From positions 2,480,001 to 2,544,000 of the forward strand of contig NZ_PYAU01000001.1 in assembly GCF_003014675.1 (NCBI RefSeq): DNA of 64,000 nt. The letters are read 5' to 3'. Under the pieces are notes generated by a model, which had not been told where the DNA came from, did no database searches, and saw only the letters and a list, made by a program, of their open reading frames with translations. Numbering within the stretch: the first letter of the stretch is position 1; every line of letters starts with the position of its first letter. The position numbers and the translations under genes were made by a program. Below, piece after piece: positions 54,113 to 63,326 of the stretch. This DNA is from Labedella gwakjiensis. GTDB lineage: Bacteria > Actinomycetota > Actinomycetes > Actinomycetales > Microbacteriaceae.

Positions 54113-54981
54113 GACCGAGCGGGTGCCGTCGGCGGCACGGAGACGGCACCGGCGGCGACGGCTGCGTGCAGCGCATCGCGCCAGTCGCGCATGGGCTCGA
54201 GTCCCGCGGCGGCCCAGCCGTCGTGGCCGAGGACGGAGAACGCCGGACGCGGGGCGGGGCGGACGAACGTCGAGCTGTCGGTCTCGAGGACGCGCTCGGG
54301 ATCGAGCCCGAGCTCTTCGAAGATCGCGCGCGTGAAACCGTGCCAGGTCGTGCGCCCCGCGTTCGTGCCGTGGTAGACGCCCGCGGGAGCATCGGAGTCC
54401 AGCAGGTCGACGATGCGTGTCGCGAGGTCGAGGGTCCAGGTGGGCTGGCCGGTCTGATCCGAGACGACCGAGACCGTTTCGTGTGCGGTGGACAGTCGAG
54501 CCATCGTCGCGGCGAAGTTCGGCCCGTGCTCGCCGTACAGCCACGCCGTGCGCACGACGAACGTGCCGTCGGGGTGCTCGGCGATGGCCGCCTCCTCGCC
54601 GGCGGCCTTGCTACGGCCGTAGGCGTTGATCGGGTCGCGCGGGGTGTCCTCTGCGTACGGCTCGGTCGCATCACCGGGGAAGACGTAGTCGGTGGAGACG
54701 GTCACGAGCTTCGCCCCGGCCTCGCGAGCCGCGATCGCGAGGTTGCGTACGGCGGTCGCGTTCACGGCGAAGGCCGCGTCCTCCTGCGTCTCGGCATCGT
54801 CGACCTTGGTGTACGCGGCCGCGTTGATGACGGCGTCATGGCCGGCGACCGCTGCGCGCACGGCGTCGAGGTCGGTGACGTCGAGATCGGCACGGCCGAG
54901 AGCGGTGACCGCGCGATCGGCGAGAACCGCCTGGAGGTCGGTGCCGAGCATGCCGTTCGCGCCGGTGATGAGGTATCGCAT
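54109..54981 (-). CDS. rmlD: dTDP-4-dehydrorhamnose reductase
   Basis: 290 aa SDR-type reductase, last step of dTDP-L-rhamnose synthesis. ITGANGMLGTDLQAVL cofactor motif, INAAAYTKVDDAE, STDYVFPGD, and YGRSKAAGE with Tyr and Lys. ATG at 54981 after AAGGAGCAGG. Its promoter -10 overlaps the stop codon of the upstream acyltransferase gene. Confidence 0.94.
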   Translation of the reverse strand: MRYLITGANGMLGTDLQAVLADRAVTALGRADLDVTDLDAVRAAVAGHDAVINAAAYTKVDDAETQEDAAFAVNATAVRNLAIAAREAGAKLVTVSTDYVFPGDATEPYAEDTPRDPINAYGRSKAAGEEAAIAEHPDGTFVVRTAWLYGEHGPNFAATMARLSTAHETVSVVSDQTGQPTWTLDLATRIVDLLDSDAPAGVYHGTNAGRTTWHGFTRAIFEELGLDPERVLETDSSTFVRPAPRPAFSVLGHDGWAAAGLEPMRDWRDALHAAVAAGAVSVPPTAPARS

Positions 54982-55007
54982 CCTGCTCCTTCGAATGGGC
55001 CAGGACG

Positions 55008-55013
55008 ATTCTA
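55008..55013 (-). promoter_or_regulatory. -10 element of rmlD
   Basis: TAGAAT on the minus strand; its first three bases are the TAG stop of the acyltransferase gene. A leader of about 20 nt with a good ribosome site follows. Confidence 0.45.
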
Positions 55014-55964
55014 CGGGGAGGTTCCGGAGGGCTCCCTGCGCGGACGCGCCGCGCCCACGGTGAGCCGTGACCCCGGAAGGCGATGGAGAGCGAGCGCGAG
55101 GATCCAGGACCCGACGAGCGCGACGAGCAGGATGATCTTCGGCTGCACTCCCTCGAGTCTCAGATACGAGATGGCGACGGTGTGCGTGAGGACCACGGTG
55201 ACGGCGACGGCCGCGAGGGCGATCGTCGCGCGCGCGAGCGGCGGCGGGAGGGCCATGTCGCGGAAGAGCGCCACGAGTCCCCAGCAGATGGCGATCGAGA
55301 CGCCGACTCCGAGGACCGGTGTCCCGACGGCGGCCACCTTGAGGTCGATCGTTCCGACCGGGAGCAGACCGATCGCGACCGTGCCGACGAGCAGCAGACC
55401 GACGCCGAGCAGGCGACCTCGGCCACCGGACGGAGTCTTCGTTCGCGCGGCGCGTCCGGCGAGGACGTAGGTGAGGCACGGCAGCGCCATCCCCACGGCG
55501 AGCGGGAGGTCGTCGAGGCGCCCAGGGAGGACGGCGCACACGAGCAGGCCGATCCCGGCGATGCTCCAGTGCACGACCGGGGGGAACCGTTCGACGACTC
55601 GATAGAGCAGTGCCGTGAAGAACAGGGCGGTGATGAACCAGAAGGCTCCGAACGGTCCGGTCGCCCGGGATCCGCCCCAGAGCGCCGCCACGAGAAGCGG
55701 GACGGAGAACCCGACGAGGATCGAGTAGACCACCGTGTCGATCACGAGCCAGGTCGCGTACGGGACGAGGAGCGTGCGCACTCGAGTGGTCACCTCATGC
55801 CCCAGCGAACGGCCGGCGGTCCAGAAGTATCCGGTGAGGAAGAAGAAGAGGGGGACGTGCCACGGGTACACCCACTGGTGGGTGAGAGGTCCGGTGTACA
55901 CATGCGCCGAGACGACGGCGGCGACGCCGACGACGCGGAGGAGGTCGAGCCCGACGAGTCGCAT
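55011..55964 (-). CDS. Acyltransferase 3 family membrane protein
   Basis: 317 aa with about ten helices. Start LVGLDLLRVVGVAAVVSAHV carries the Arg and His typical of the family, and the next loop HVPLFFFLTGYFW is also a family feature. Such enzymes O-acylate surface glycans. ATG at 55964 after GGAGGGG. Lies between the rml/glycosyltransferase genes and the CWB2 genes, so a cell-wall glycan is the likely target. Confidence 0.88.
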   Translation of the reverse strand: MRLVGLDLLRVVGVAAVVSAHVYTGPLTHQWVYPWHVPLFFFLTGYFWTAGRSLGHEVTTRVRTLLVPYATWLVIDTVVYSILVGFSVPLLVAALWGGSRATGPFGAFWFITALFFTALLYRVVERFPPVVHWSIAGIGLLVCAVLPGRLDDLPLAVGMALPCLTYVLAGRAARTKTPSGGRGRLLGVGLLLVGTVAIGLLPVGTIDLKVAAVGTPVLGVGVSIAICWGLVALFRDMALPPPLARATIALAAVAVTVVLTHTVAISYLRLEGVQPKIILLVALVGSWILALALHRLPGSRLTVGAARPRREPSGTSP

Positions 55965-56013
55965 GATCCCCTCCGTGCGCAGATGGCCGCCGCTCGACGA
56001 GCGGGCGACGACC

Positions 56014-56019
56014 ATCTTA
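56014..56019 (-). promoter_or_regulatory. -10 element of the acyltransferase gene
   Basis: TAAGAT on the minus strand, which would give a leader of about 40 nt before the ATG at 55964. No clear -35. Confidence 0.3.
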
Positions 56020-56087
56020 CGAAAGGAGCAAGGACGGGGCGTCTGGTTCGCGGCGTCGGGCTGCCGGTCCGGTCGCGGTCGTCGACC

Positions 56088-57935
56088 TCAGAACGAACAC
56101 GCCGTGAGGTCGGAGACACCCGTGCCGAGCGCCGTGGTTCCACCGAGTACGACGATGCGCTCCGCGTGGAACGCCGCGATGTCGGCAAGGACCGCGCGAG
56201 GGACGCAGTTCCGAGGCACGAGATAGAGGGGAGCGCCTTCGGCCGCCGCCCAGGCGGACCCCGTGAGCGCGTCAGGGAAGGCATTCCCCGATGCGAGGTA
56301 CACCGTCGTCGCGGTATCGAAGGCGGAACGAGCGATCTCGACGGAGGTCGCGAATCGATTGGCCTTCCCGATGCGGGCCACGCGCTCGGGTATCTCCGCG
56401 ATGGTCTTCAGGTCGGCTTCGATCCCTGTGGACACCGATGCCGGCCCACCGGCGATCCGGAAGAGGAAGAGATCGAGGTCCTCGATAGCCCCGACGAGTG
56501 GCTGAGGAATACGGGGAGACGTCCCATTCGTCAGGATCACCGGGCCATCGAAAGTCTCCAACGCGGCCGGTCCTGCGCTCAGCGCATCGGGGAAGTTCGC
56601 TCCGCTCGCGACGAACGCACCGCTCGTGGGCGGATCGCTGAAGGCGAAGACGGCGAGTGCCGCCGATACCTCGTAGCGGTTGGCTCCAGCAATCCTGACG
56701 ATCTCTCGGCCCGGCGACTCGAGGCTCTGCTCGACGCTCGAGCCGATCGCCTTCTCTCCGCCGACGATCACAAGACGGCTGGGCTCCAGCCTGTCGATCT
56801 CCTCGGAGATCACGGATGGTAGACGGCCTGGCAAGGTCAGGAGCAGCGGTCCGCCCAGGCGTGCAGCCGCCGGCGCCGCCGACAATGCATCCGGGAACGC
56901 GGCTCCGCTCGCGAGGACGACGACCTCAGCCCCGCTCGGATAGGCGGCGCGCGATACGGCCGCGGCCACCTGGAAGCGGTCAGAGCCGCTGATGCGCTCG
57001 ACGAGAGGATCCCCTTCCGTGTACACGACGGGGATGCGGACGTAGACGGAGCTGTAGAAGGACGACCCGGGCGCTCTCATGTCCTGGCGCACCATGGCGA
57101 AGACGGGGTTCCCGGATGCTTCGAGTCCGCGCTCGAGCAACGGCAACTCCCACCGAATGGTCGAACCATCGTCATCGATCGCTGCATCAGGCGCGAACAA
57201 CGTCCAACGATCGTCATCGAGGCGACCATCACCGACCCAATAATCAGGTCCCATGTCGGCTTCTGTCGTCCAGGAGCCATCGGGCCCAGACGCCCACACG
57301 GGTCGATCGGTCGTCACCGACACGCTCTGTCCGGCCGTCACCGCGAGCGCCCGCTTCGCCGTGAAGGAGTAGCTGCTCGATGCTCGAGCACCTCGGAACG
57401 TGATGCTTGACGTGGCTCTGGTATCGCCCTCGTCGTAGGTCACATAGGCGTAGAGCGACAGCGAATCGCCCGCAATGGTCGTGTTCTCGTCGGCACCGGC
57501 TGTGGCCGAGAACGTCAGACTCTGCCCGGAGGAGATCGCCGATCGTAGGGCCGGCGAGATGGGCACCTTCGCCTCACCCGATGTATTGGCGGAGAGCGTT
57601 CCCGTGGTCCGTGTCGAGCCTGCCTGCAGCGTCCACGTCGTCGAGCCCAGAGTCAGCCCACTGCTCGATGAGCCCACATCGATGAGAAGCGACGTGACGG
57701 ACGGCCCGACCGATGGACTCGTTCCACCGTCGTCCATCCTGTTGCCGAGAGCCGAGAGGCGACGGTGTTCATCCCACTGGCCGAAGGGAGCCTGAATCGC
57801 GTGGTCCGTGGGACTGCTCTCCGCCTGCGCCGCGACCGCTGTCGTGGATGCCAGAGAAACCGTGAGGGCCGCGGCGACCGCGGCGAGGACACGAGTCGCT
57901 CGCCGCGGTCGGACCAGGGGGGAGCCCGGCTTCAC
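56088..57935 (-). CDS. Secreted CWB2 cell-wall-binding protein (A)
   Basis: 615 aa. Signal peptide with AVAAQA at about residue 36. Residues 40-310 are an unidentified beta-rich region. Three CWB2 repeats follow, starting at LVERISGSDRFQ (about 311), IVRIAGANRYEV (about 413) and VARIGKANRFAT (about 515), each with an FPDAL motif. Two Cys in the last repeat (NCVP and the C-terminal TACSF) could form a disulfide. GTG at 57935 overlaps the upstream gene stop by 4 nt. Confidence 0.85.
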   Translation of the reverse strand: MKPGSPLVRPRRATRVLAAVAAALTVSLASTTAVAAQAESSPTDHAIQAPFGQWDEHRRLSALGNRMDDGGTSPSVGPSVTSLLIDVGSSSSGLTLGSTTWTLQAGSTRTTGTLSANTSGEAKVPISPALRSAISSGQSLTFSATAGADENTTIAGDSLSLYAYVTYDEGDTRATSSITFRGARASSSYSFTAKRALAVTAGQSVSVTTDRPVWASGPDGSWTTEADMGPDYWVGDGRLDDDRWTLFAPDAAIDDDGSTIRWELPLLERGLEASGNPVFAMVRQDMRAPGSSFYSSVYVRIPVVYTEGDPLVERISGSDRFQVAAAVSRAAYPSGAEVVVLASGAAFPDALSAAPAAARLGGPLLLTLPGRLPSVISEEIDRLEPSRLVIVGGEKAIGSSVEQSLESPGREIVRIAGANRYEVSAALAVFAFSDPPTSGAFVASGANFPDALSAGPAALETFDGPVILTNGTSPRIPQPLVGAIEDLDLFLFRIAGGPASVSTGIEADLKTIAEIPERVARIGKANRFATSVEIARSAFDTATTVYLASGNAFPDALTGSAWAAAEGAPLYLVPRNCVPRAVLADIAAFHAERIVVLGGTTALGTGVSDLTACSF

Positions 57936-59809
57936 TTCTCGTCGCGCTCGAGGATGCCCTGGATCGATTCGAACTTGTCGATCGACTCGAGGCCCTCGAG
58001 GGCGTCGATGGACTCCACGGCGTCATCGGCCGTGGTGGTCCCGAAGAACCAGTCGTCCTCCGGCGCGTCGCCGAAGCCGCACATGGTCAGCTTCTCGACG
58101 GCGGGCGTGAGGGACTTCGTACCGCCGAGGATGGTGATGCGGCTCTCGGCGTAGCGGTCGATGTCTCGGACCATGCCGTCGGGGACGCACGACGTCGGGG
58201 CGATGTAGAGCGGACCGCCGACGCTGCCGGCCCAGGCGGCACCCGCGAGCGCGTCGGGGAAGTTCGCGCCACTCGCGATGAAGACCTGGTCGGTCGCGTC
58301 GAAGGCGAATCGAGCGATCGCGAGGGACGTCAGGTAGCGGTTGCTCCCGGCGAGACGCACGGCGCCGATCTCCTGGTTCGCCACGGAGTTGAGGTCATCC
58401 TCGATGCCTTCGGACACGGAGACGGTGCCGCCGGCGATGAGGGGCACCTCGACGCCGAGGGACTCGATCGTGTCGAAGGTGGCGTCGTCGAGGCTCGAGG
58501 CGTTGCCGCGCACGAGGATGACGGGGGCGCCGAAGGCGCCGGCGGCGGAGGACGCGGACAGGGCGTCGGGGAACGCGACGCCGGTGGCGAAGAACGCGAC
58601 CTGGCTGCCCTCCTCGCCGAAGGCGTAGTCGGCGACGGCGCGGGAGACCTCGAAGCGGTTGGCGCCGGCGATGCGGTCGACGGTCGGGGCCATGGTCTCG
58701 AGCTGGTCGAAGACGGTGCTGTTCACGGCGGTGGTCCCGCCGATCACGACGATGCGGTCGGGGTCGAGGCGCGCGATCTCCGTCTCGATGGATGCGGGCA
58801 GACGTCCCGGGAGCGTCAGGAGGAGCGGGGCGCCCTCGTGCGCGGCCGCTGGGGCCGCCGACAGGGCGTCGGGGAACGCCGTTCCGGCCGCGATGTAGAC
58901 CACGTCGGAGCCGTCAGGGTACGCCGCGGCGGAGATCGCTGCAGCACCGGCGTACCGGTCCGAACCGGAGACACGCTCGACCACCGGAGTGGGCTTCGGA
59001 TACGCGACGGGGAACGTGACCCACACGGTCTCGGTGACGTCCTCGGCGAAGTCCGACATGGCGAGCACGTCCACTGTCTGCCCCGACGGGGAGACGGCCT
59101 GGCGGTAGCGGGAGAGCGGCCCGACCGTCACAGTCGCCGTGGAGCCGTCCTCGGAGATCTCGACGGCGTCCTCGGACGAGTCGCTCTCGACGAGGGGCGT
59201 CGAGGCGGCGGGTCCTTCCGTCCAGAAACCGGCGTCGGACTCGAGGACGAGGGTGTCGCCCTCTTCGACGGCGACCGGCGCGGAGGCCGGTTCGAATGCC
59301 GTCTGGATGTCGAGGAGGGCGTTGTCACTCGTCAGCGTCGTCGCTCCGCCGCCGACCGAGCCCACCGTCACCGTGAAGGTCGCGGTGTAGATATCGGTGA
59401 TGTCGTAGTCGTCCTCGGGCTCGTCATTGCCGACGAGGGTCACGTCGAAGCTCGAGTTCACGCGGTGCGACGTCCAGAAGCTGCCCGGAACGGTCAGGGT
59501 CGCCGTCGTGCCCTGGCGTGCGAGGGTGACGAGCGTGCCGTCGAGGTCCGCGGACTCGAGGTCGTATTCGACGCTGTCGACCACGTCGGGGAGCGTGACG
59601 GTGATCGTCGTCGAGTTCCTCGAGATCGTCTGGCCGTCGAAGTCGTAGACGCTCACGTAGCGGTGGAAGTCGGACGCGTCGATCGTGACGGTCCGAGTCG
59701 CGGCTGAGGCGGCTGAGGGGATCGCGATCCCCGCGGCGGCGAGGGCGCCGATCGCCGTGATCCGGAGGAGGCGGGACAGGGCGCGTGGCCGTGGAGCGCT
59801 GGCGTTCAT
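57932..59809 (-). CDS. Secreted CWB2 cell-wall-binding protein (B)
   Basis: 625 aa. Signal peptide to about residue 36 (SAASA). Residues 40-270 hold two Ig-like or beta-sandwich segments with many Thr and Val. CWB2 repeats begin at VERVSGSDRYAG (277), DRIAGANRFEVS (378) and VRLAGSNRYLTS (484). Cys at about 541 and 577 match those in protein A. The last 45 residues are an acidic tail with DALEGLESIDKFES. ATG at 59809; no strong ribosome site. Confidence 0.85.
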   Translation of the reverse strand: MNASAPRPRALSRLLRITAIGALAAAGIAIPSAASAATRTVTIDASDFHRYVSVYDFDGQTISRNSTTITVTLPDVVDSVEYDLESADLDGTLVTLARQGTTATLTVPGSFWTSHRVNSSFDVTLVGNDEPEDDYDITDIYTATFTVTVGSVGGGATTLTSDNALLDIQTAFEPASAPVAVEEGDTLVLESDAGFWTEGPAASTPLVESDSSEDAVEISEDGSTATVTVGPLSRYRQAVSPSGQTVDVLAMSDFAEDVTETVWVTFPVAYPKPTPVVERVSGSDRYAGAAAISAAAYPDGSDVVYIAAGTAFPDALSAAPAAAHEGAPLLLTLPGRLPASIETEIARLDPDRIVVIGGTTAVNSTVFDQLETMAPTVDRIAGANRFEVSRAVADYAFGEEGSQVAFFATGVAFPDALSASSAAGAFGAPVILVRGNASSLDDATFDTIESLGVEVPLIAGGTVSVSEGIEDDLNSVANQEIGAVRLAGSNRYLTSLAIARFAFDATDQVFIASGANFPDALAGAAWAGSVGGPLYIAPTSCVPDGMVRDIDRYAESRITILGGTKSLTPAVEKLTMCGFGDAPEDDWFFGTTTADDAVESIDALEGLESIDKFESIQGILERDEK

Positions 59810-59857
59810 CGGAACCGTTCGTCGAGAGCTGGCCGGTCGAGAGCGCCGGTCTTTCGG

Positions 59858-59887
59858 ATCATGCCAGACCTGTGAGGATCCTGTCAG
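59858..59887 (-). promoter_or_regulatory. Predicted promoter of the two-gene CWB2 operon
   Basis: On the minus strand: -35 CTGACA (59882-59887), 18-nt spacer, -10 CATGAT (59858-59863). The leader would be about 45 nt. Confidence 0.4.
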
Positions 59888-59928
59888 TAACGATTTGGTG
59901 ATGAACCGTGAACGGGGGGCGTCCGGCC

Positions 59929-60795
59929 TCAGCCCCGGTCGGGCGATGCCAGGTACGCGTGGAACTCGTCCTTCAGCCACAGCAGTGCGCCGTACTGGTT
60001 GCGCTCGGCGAGGACGAACTCGAACGGCGCGTCCACCTTGCGCAGGTCCCAGCCGGCGCGTGCCGCTCGCCACGACATCCACTGGTCCTCGAGGAAGCTG
60101 TAGCGGTCGGGCAGATCCGTGAAGAATCCGTCGTCGTCGACGATGCTCGGATCGAGCACACAACCACCGGTGCCGATGTAGTCGGCGGGCTGTCCGTCGT
60201 CCGCCGCTTCCCTGTCCCAATAGCTCGAGCCCTGGCGGAACGCCCACACCCCGTGCAGCGATCTCGGTGCGTACACGTCGAGGAGCGTCCGGATGAAGGT
60301 CGGCTCGATCTCCTGATCGTCGTCGAGCGTGATGGCGGGCCCGGAGTACCCGGAGTCGCGCAGGCGGCGGAGAGCGAAGAAGCGCCCCAGCCCGCCGACG
60401 TTCACGCGGCTCGTCGTGAGCTCCACCGAGGCGAGCGCCCCCGAGGCGCCGATCCGTCGGATCTCGCGCTCGTAGTGGCGACGGTCGGCAGCCCGATTCG
60501 CCCAGAGGACGAGGCGGATCGGGGGAGTGCCGGTCTGCCGGGCGAGCACCCGCAGGATGTCTCCGATGCGCTCCGGTCGGTTCCAGAGGCACATCACGAC
60601 GGCGATCCCGTCAGCGGGTGCGGCACCCGCGAGGGTGGACGTGTGGAAGCGGCCCTTCGCGTATCGGACGCGCGCCCGTTCCCGGCGGAAACGGAGCACA
60701 CGATGGCGGACGCGCGCCGCGAGGACGCGGAGTCGAGCGGTGAGTGATCGGAGTGCGCCGACGGGCTTCTGGGCGGAATCCGTCGTCTCCGTCAT
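59929..60795 (-). CDS. Family 2-type (GT-A) glycosyltransferase
   Basis: 288 aa. A basic N-terminus of about 50 residues precedes VVMCLWNRPERIGDILRVL and the metal-binding LDDDQEIEP; CVLDPSIVDDDGFF and EDQWMSW fit the acceptor end. Probably cytoplasmic. ATG at 60795 after GGAAGG. It lies between CWB2 genes in the envelope cluster; the sugar transferred is unknown. Confidence 0.82.
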   Translation of the reverse strand: MTETTDSAQKPVGALRSLTARLRVLAARVRHRVLRFRRERARVRYAKGRFHTSTLAGAAPADGIAVVMCLWNRPERIGDILRVLARQTGTPPIRLVLWANRAADRRHYEREIRRIGASGALASVELTTSRVNVGGLGRFFALRRLRDSGYSGPAITLDDDQEIEPTFIRTLLDVYAPRSLHGVWAFRQGSSYWDREAADDGQPADYIGTGGCVLDPSIVDDDGFFTDLPDRYSFLEDQWMSWRAARAGWDLRKVDAPFEFVLAERNQYGALLWLKDEFHAYLASPDRG

Positions 60796-60865
60796 CGCGC
60801 CGCCTTCCGCCGTCCGGGCTCGACCCGACCGCCGGAGCCCAGCGGGAAGCTTAACAGTCCCCGCC

Positions 60866-62491
60866 TCAGCAGGTCGCGAGATTCGAGACGTCCACGCTGA
60901 GCGACGAGGTGCCGCCGAGCACGATGACCTTGCTGACGCCCATTCCCTTCATGGTGGAGATGATCCCGGGCTGCACGCACCCGCTCGTCGTGATGAAGAG
61001 GGGAGCGTTCGACTTGCCCGCCCAGGTCGATCCCGTGAGGGCGTCGGGGTAGGCGAGTCCGCTCGCGACGAACGCCGTGTTGCTGTACCCGAACGCTTCC
61101 GCGTTGATCGCCTGGTTCGCCGCGTATCGGTTCGCGCCGCCGAGGCGCTCCACCGTGTAGCCCTTCGATCGGAGCGTCGACTCGAACGACGAAGAGACCG
61201 CGGCCGTGCCGCCCGCGATCTTCACCGTGCGCACACCCAGACGCTCGAGGGTCTGGAGGAGAGCAGTGTCGGGCCCGGCCTTCGGTCGGGCGAGGATGAT
61301 CGGGGCGTCGTCCGCTCCGGCGGCGGAGCCCGCGGAGACAGCATCGGCGAATCCCGCTCCCGATGCGATGTACGCGGTGTCGGTGCCTCCGGGGAATCCC
61401 TGGATGGCGAGAGCCGTCGACACCTCGAAGCGCGATGCACCCGCGACGCGGGTCGTGGTCGCGATGCCCGACAGGGTGGCCTGGACCGCGGAACCCACGG
61501 CGGCCTCTCCGCCGACGATGACGATGGATCGGGGGTTCAGGCGCTTCACCTCGGCGACGACCTCGGACGGGACGGAGTCCCGCCGCGTGAGCAGCAGCGC
61601 TCCTCCAGCGTTCACGGCGGCGGGGGCTGCGCCGACCGCGTCGGGGAAGTTCTCGCCCGAGGCGATGTAGACGACGCCGCTGCCGCTCGGGTAGGTGCGC
61701 TTCGAGACGGCGACGGCGCTCGCGTAGCGGGTCTGCCCGCTCACCCTCTCGACGCCGTAGGTCGTCTTGACGACGGCCGTCTGGCCGCTCGTCGTGCTCG
61801 CTGAGCGGTAGCCCGACGCGGTCCCGGTGACCGTCACCGTGATCCGCTTGCCCGCCTGGTAGTCGGTGAGCTTGAAGGACGTGCCCGTGGCTCCCGAGAT
61901 CGCCTTGCCGTTGGCCTTCCACTGGAAGGCGAGCTTCGTGCCGCTCGGGCTCCACCCGGTCGCCGCCGCCGTGAGCGTCTGACCGACGGTCGTCGTCCCG
62001 GAGATGGTCGGCGTCGTCCCCTTCACGGTCTTGACGTCGGGGAAGGTGGCGAAGACCTGGACCCAGTAGTGACCGTCGGCGTTGTAGCCGGCCCCCATGT
62101 GCGTGTAGCGGCTGTCGAGGATGTTGGCGCGGTGGCCGGGCGAGTTGATCCAGGCCGAGACGACGGAGGAGGCCGTCGTGTACCCGTACGCGATGTTCTC
62201 GCCGCAGCAGAGGGTCCATCCACTCGACGCCCGGGAGGTGCGCCACTCGTTCGAGCTGTGCACCATGCTCTTCTGCGACGCCATGTACGTCGCCCATTCC
62301 TGGGCCATCGCGTCGAGGCTCGACTCGCGCTGGAGCGCGGGGAGCCCCGCGTTCGCACGGTTCGCATTGGTGAGGGAGACCACGTCGTCGCGCGGTGCGG
62401 CCTGAGCCGGGTCGGGGGCGGCGAGCGTGAGACCTCCGGCGAGCAGCGCTACGATCGCCGCGGCGGCAGCGAAGGGGCGGAGTCGAATCAT
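60866..62491 (-). CDS. Secreted CAP-domain protein with CWB2 repeats (C)
   Basis: 541 aa. Signal peptide (residues 1-31). A CAP/SCP domain (residues 35-155): LTNANRANAGLPAL, HSSNEWR, CCGENIAYGY and SPGHRANILD, with His79, Glu98 and His120 at the usual sites. An Ig-like module follows (about 160-240), then three CWB2 repeats beginning at VERVSGQTRYAS (248), TRVAGASRFEVS and VERLGGANRYAA. Cys pair in the last repeat (SGCVQ and terminal ATC). Divergent from rmlC. Confidence 0.9.
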   Translation of the reverse strand: MIRLRPFAAAAAIVALLAGGLTLAAPDPAQAAPRDDVVSLTNANRANAGLPALQRESSLDAMAQEWATYMASQKSMVHSSNEWRTSRASSGWTLCCGENIAYGYTTASSVVSAWINSPGHRANILDSRYTHMGAGYNADGHYWVQVFATFPDVKTVKGTTPTISGTTTVGQTLTAAATGWSPSGTKLAFQWKANGKAISGATGTSFKLTDYQAGKRITVTVTGTASGYRSASTTSGQTAVVKTTYGVERVSGQTRYASAVAVSKRTYPSGSGVVYIASGENFPDAVGAAPAAVNAGGALLLTRRDSVPSEVVAEVKRLNPRSIVIVGGEAAVGSAVQATLSGIATTTRVAGASRFEVSTALAIQGFPGGTDTAYIASGAGFADAVSAGSAAGADDAPIILARPKAGPDTALLQTLERLGVRTVKIAGGTAAVSSSFESTLRSKGYTVERLGGANRYAANQAINAEAFGYSNTAFVASGLAYPDALTGSTWAGKSNAPLFITTSGCVQPGIISTMKGMGVSKVIVLGGTSSLSVDVSNLATC

Positions 62492-62698
62492 CGGTGCGTA
62501 CCTTCCGTCTGAAGATGCGCCACCGGGTCAGGCGCCCTCGTTGTGCGTGGGGTTTGAATGTAATCAATTTGGGGGCCAGAATCCACCCCTGACCAGGCTC
62601 TCCGCCGATCATATCGTGAGGCATCGTCACATCGGGCCCTGCCGAGCAGTACTCAGGGTGTCTCGCGAGAGACCGCGAGACCGTCGCCGCGCACTGAT

Positions 62699-62707
62699 TG
62701 CTAGACT
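62699..62707 (+). promoter_or_regulatory. Extended -10 promoter of rmlC, leaderless start
   Basis: TG-C-TAGACT, then 6 nt to the GTG at 62714. No ribosome site. Confidence 0.5.
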
Positions 62708-62713
62708 TTCCCG

Positions 62714-63322
62714 GTGCAGATCCGTGAACTGAAGATCCCCGACAGCTACGAGATCGTCCCCCGGCAGTTCGGCGACGATCGTGGCGTGTTCCTCGAGTGG
62801 TACAAGGCGGAGGCGCTCGAGCAGGCGACGGGTCGCTCGATCTCCCTCGCGCAGTCGAACACCTCGGTGTCGAAGCGCGGGACGGTGCGCGGCATCCACT
62901 TCGCGGATATCCCGCCGAGCCAGGCCAAGTACGTCACGGCGACGCACGGAGCCGTCATCGACTTCGTCATCGACATCCGGGTGGGGTCGCCGACGTTCGG
63001 CGAGTGGGACTCCGTGATCCTCGACGACACCGACCGCAAGGCGATCTTCCTCTCCGAGGGCCTCGGGCACTGCTTCGTCGCCCTGACGGAGGACGCGACC
63101 GTGAGCTATCTCGTGACGGACGTCTACCGGCCGGAGCGCGAACACGGCATCAACCCTCTCGACGAGCGCATCGCGCTCGCGTTCCCCGCCGAGGCCGGAG
63201 AGCTCCTCCTCTCCCCGAAGGACACGGACGCCCCCTCCCTCGCCGAGGCGGAGGCCGCCGGTATCCTGCCCACGTGGGACGCGGCTCGCGCCTTCTACGA
63301 CGGTCTCAAGGCAGGGGAGTGA
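62714..63322 (+). CDS. rmlC: dTDP-4-dehydrorhamnose 3,5-epimerase
   Basis: 202 aa cupin-fold enzyme. [23 protein letters not shown] with the catalytic His, and [18 protein letters not shown] are visible; the usual GLHxQ is replaced by [11 protein letters not shown], a variant seen in this actinobacterial group. The GTG start fits a leaderless mRNA. rmlA follows 4 nt downstream. Confidence 0.9.
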   Translation: MQIRELKIPDSYEIVPRQFGDDRGVFLEWYKAEALEQATGRSISLAQSNTSVSKRGTVRGIHFADIPPSQAKYVTATHGAVIDFVIDIRVGSPTFGEWDSVILDDTDRKAIFLSEGLGHCFVALTEDATVSYLVTDVYRPEREHGINPLDERIALAFPAEAGELLLSPKDTDAPSLAEAEAAGILPTWDAARAFYDGLKAGE

Positions 63323-63326
63323 CGCG

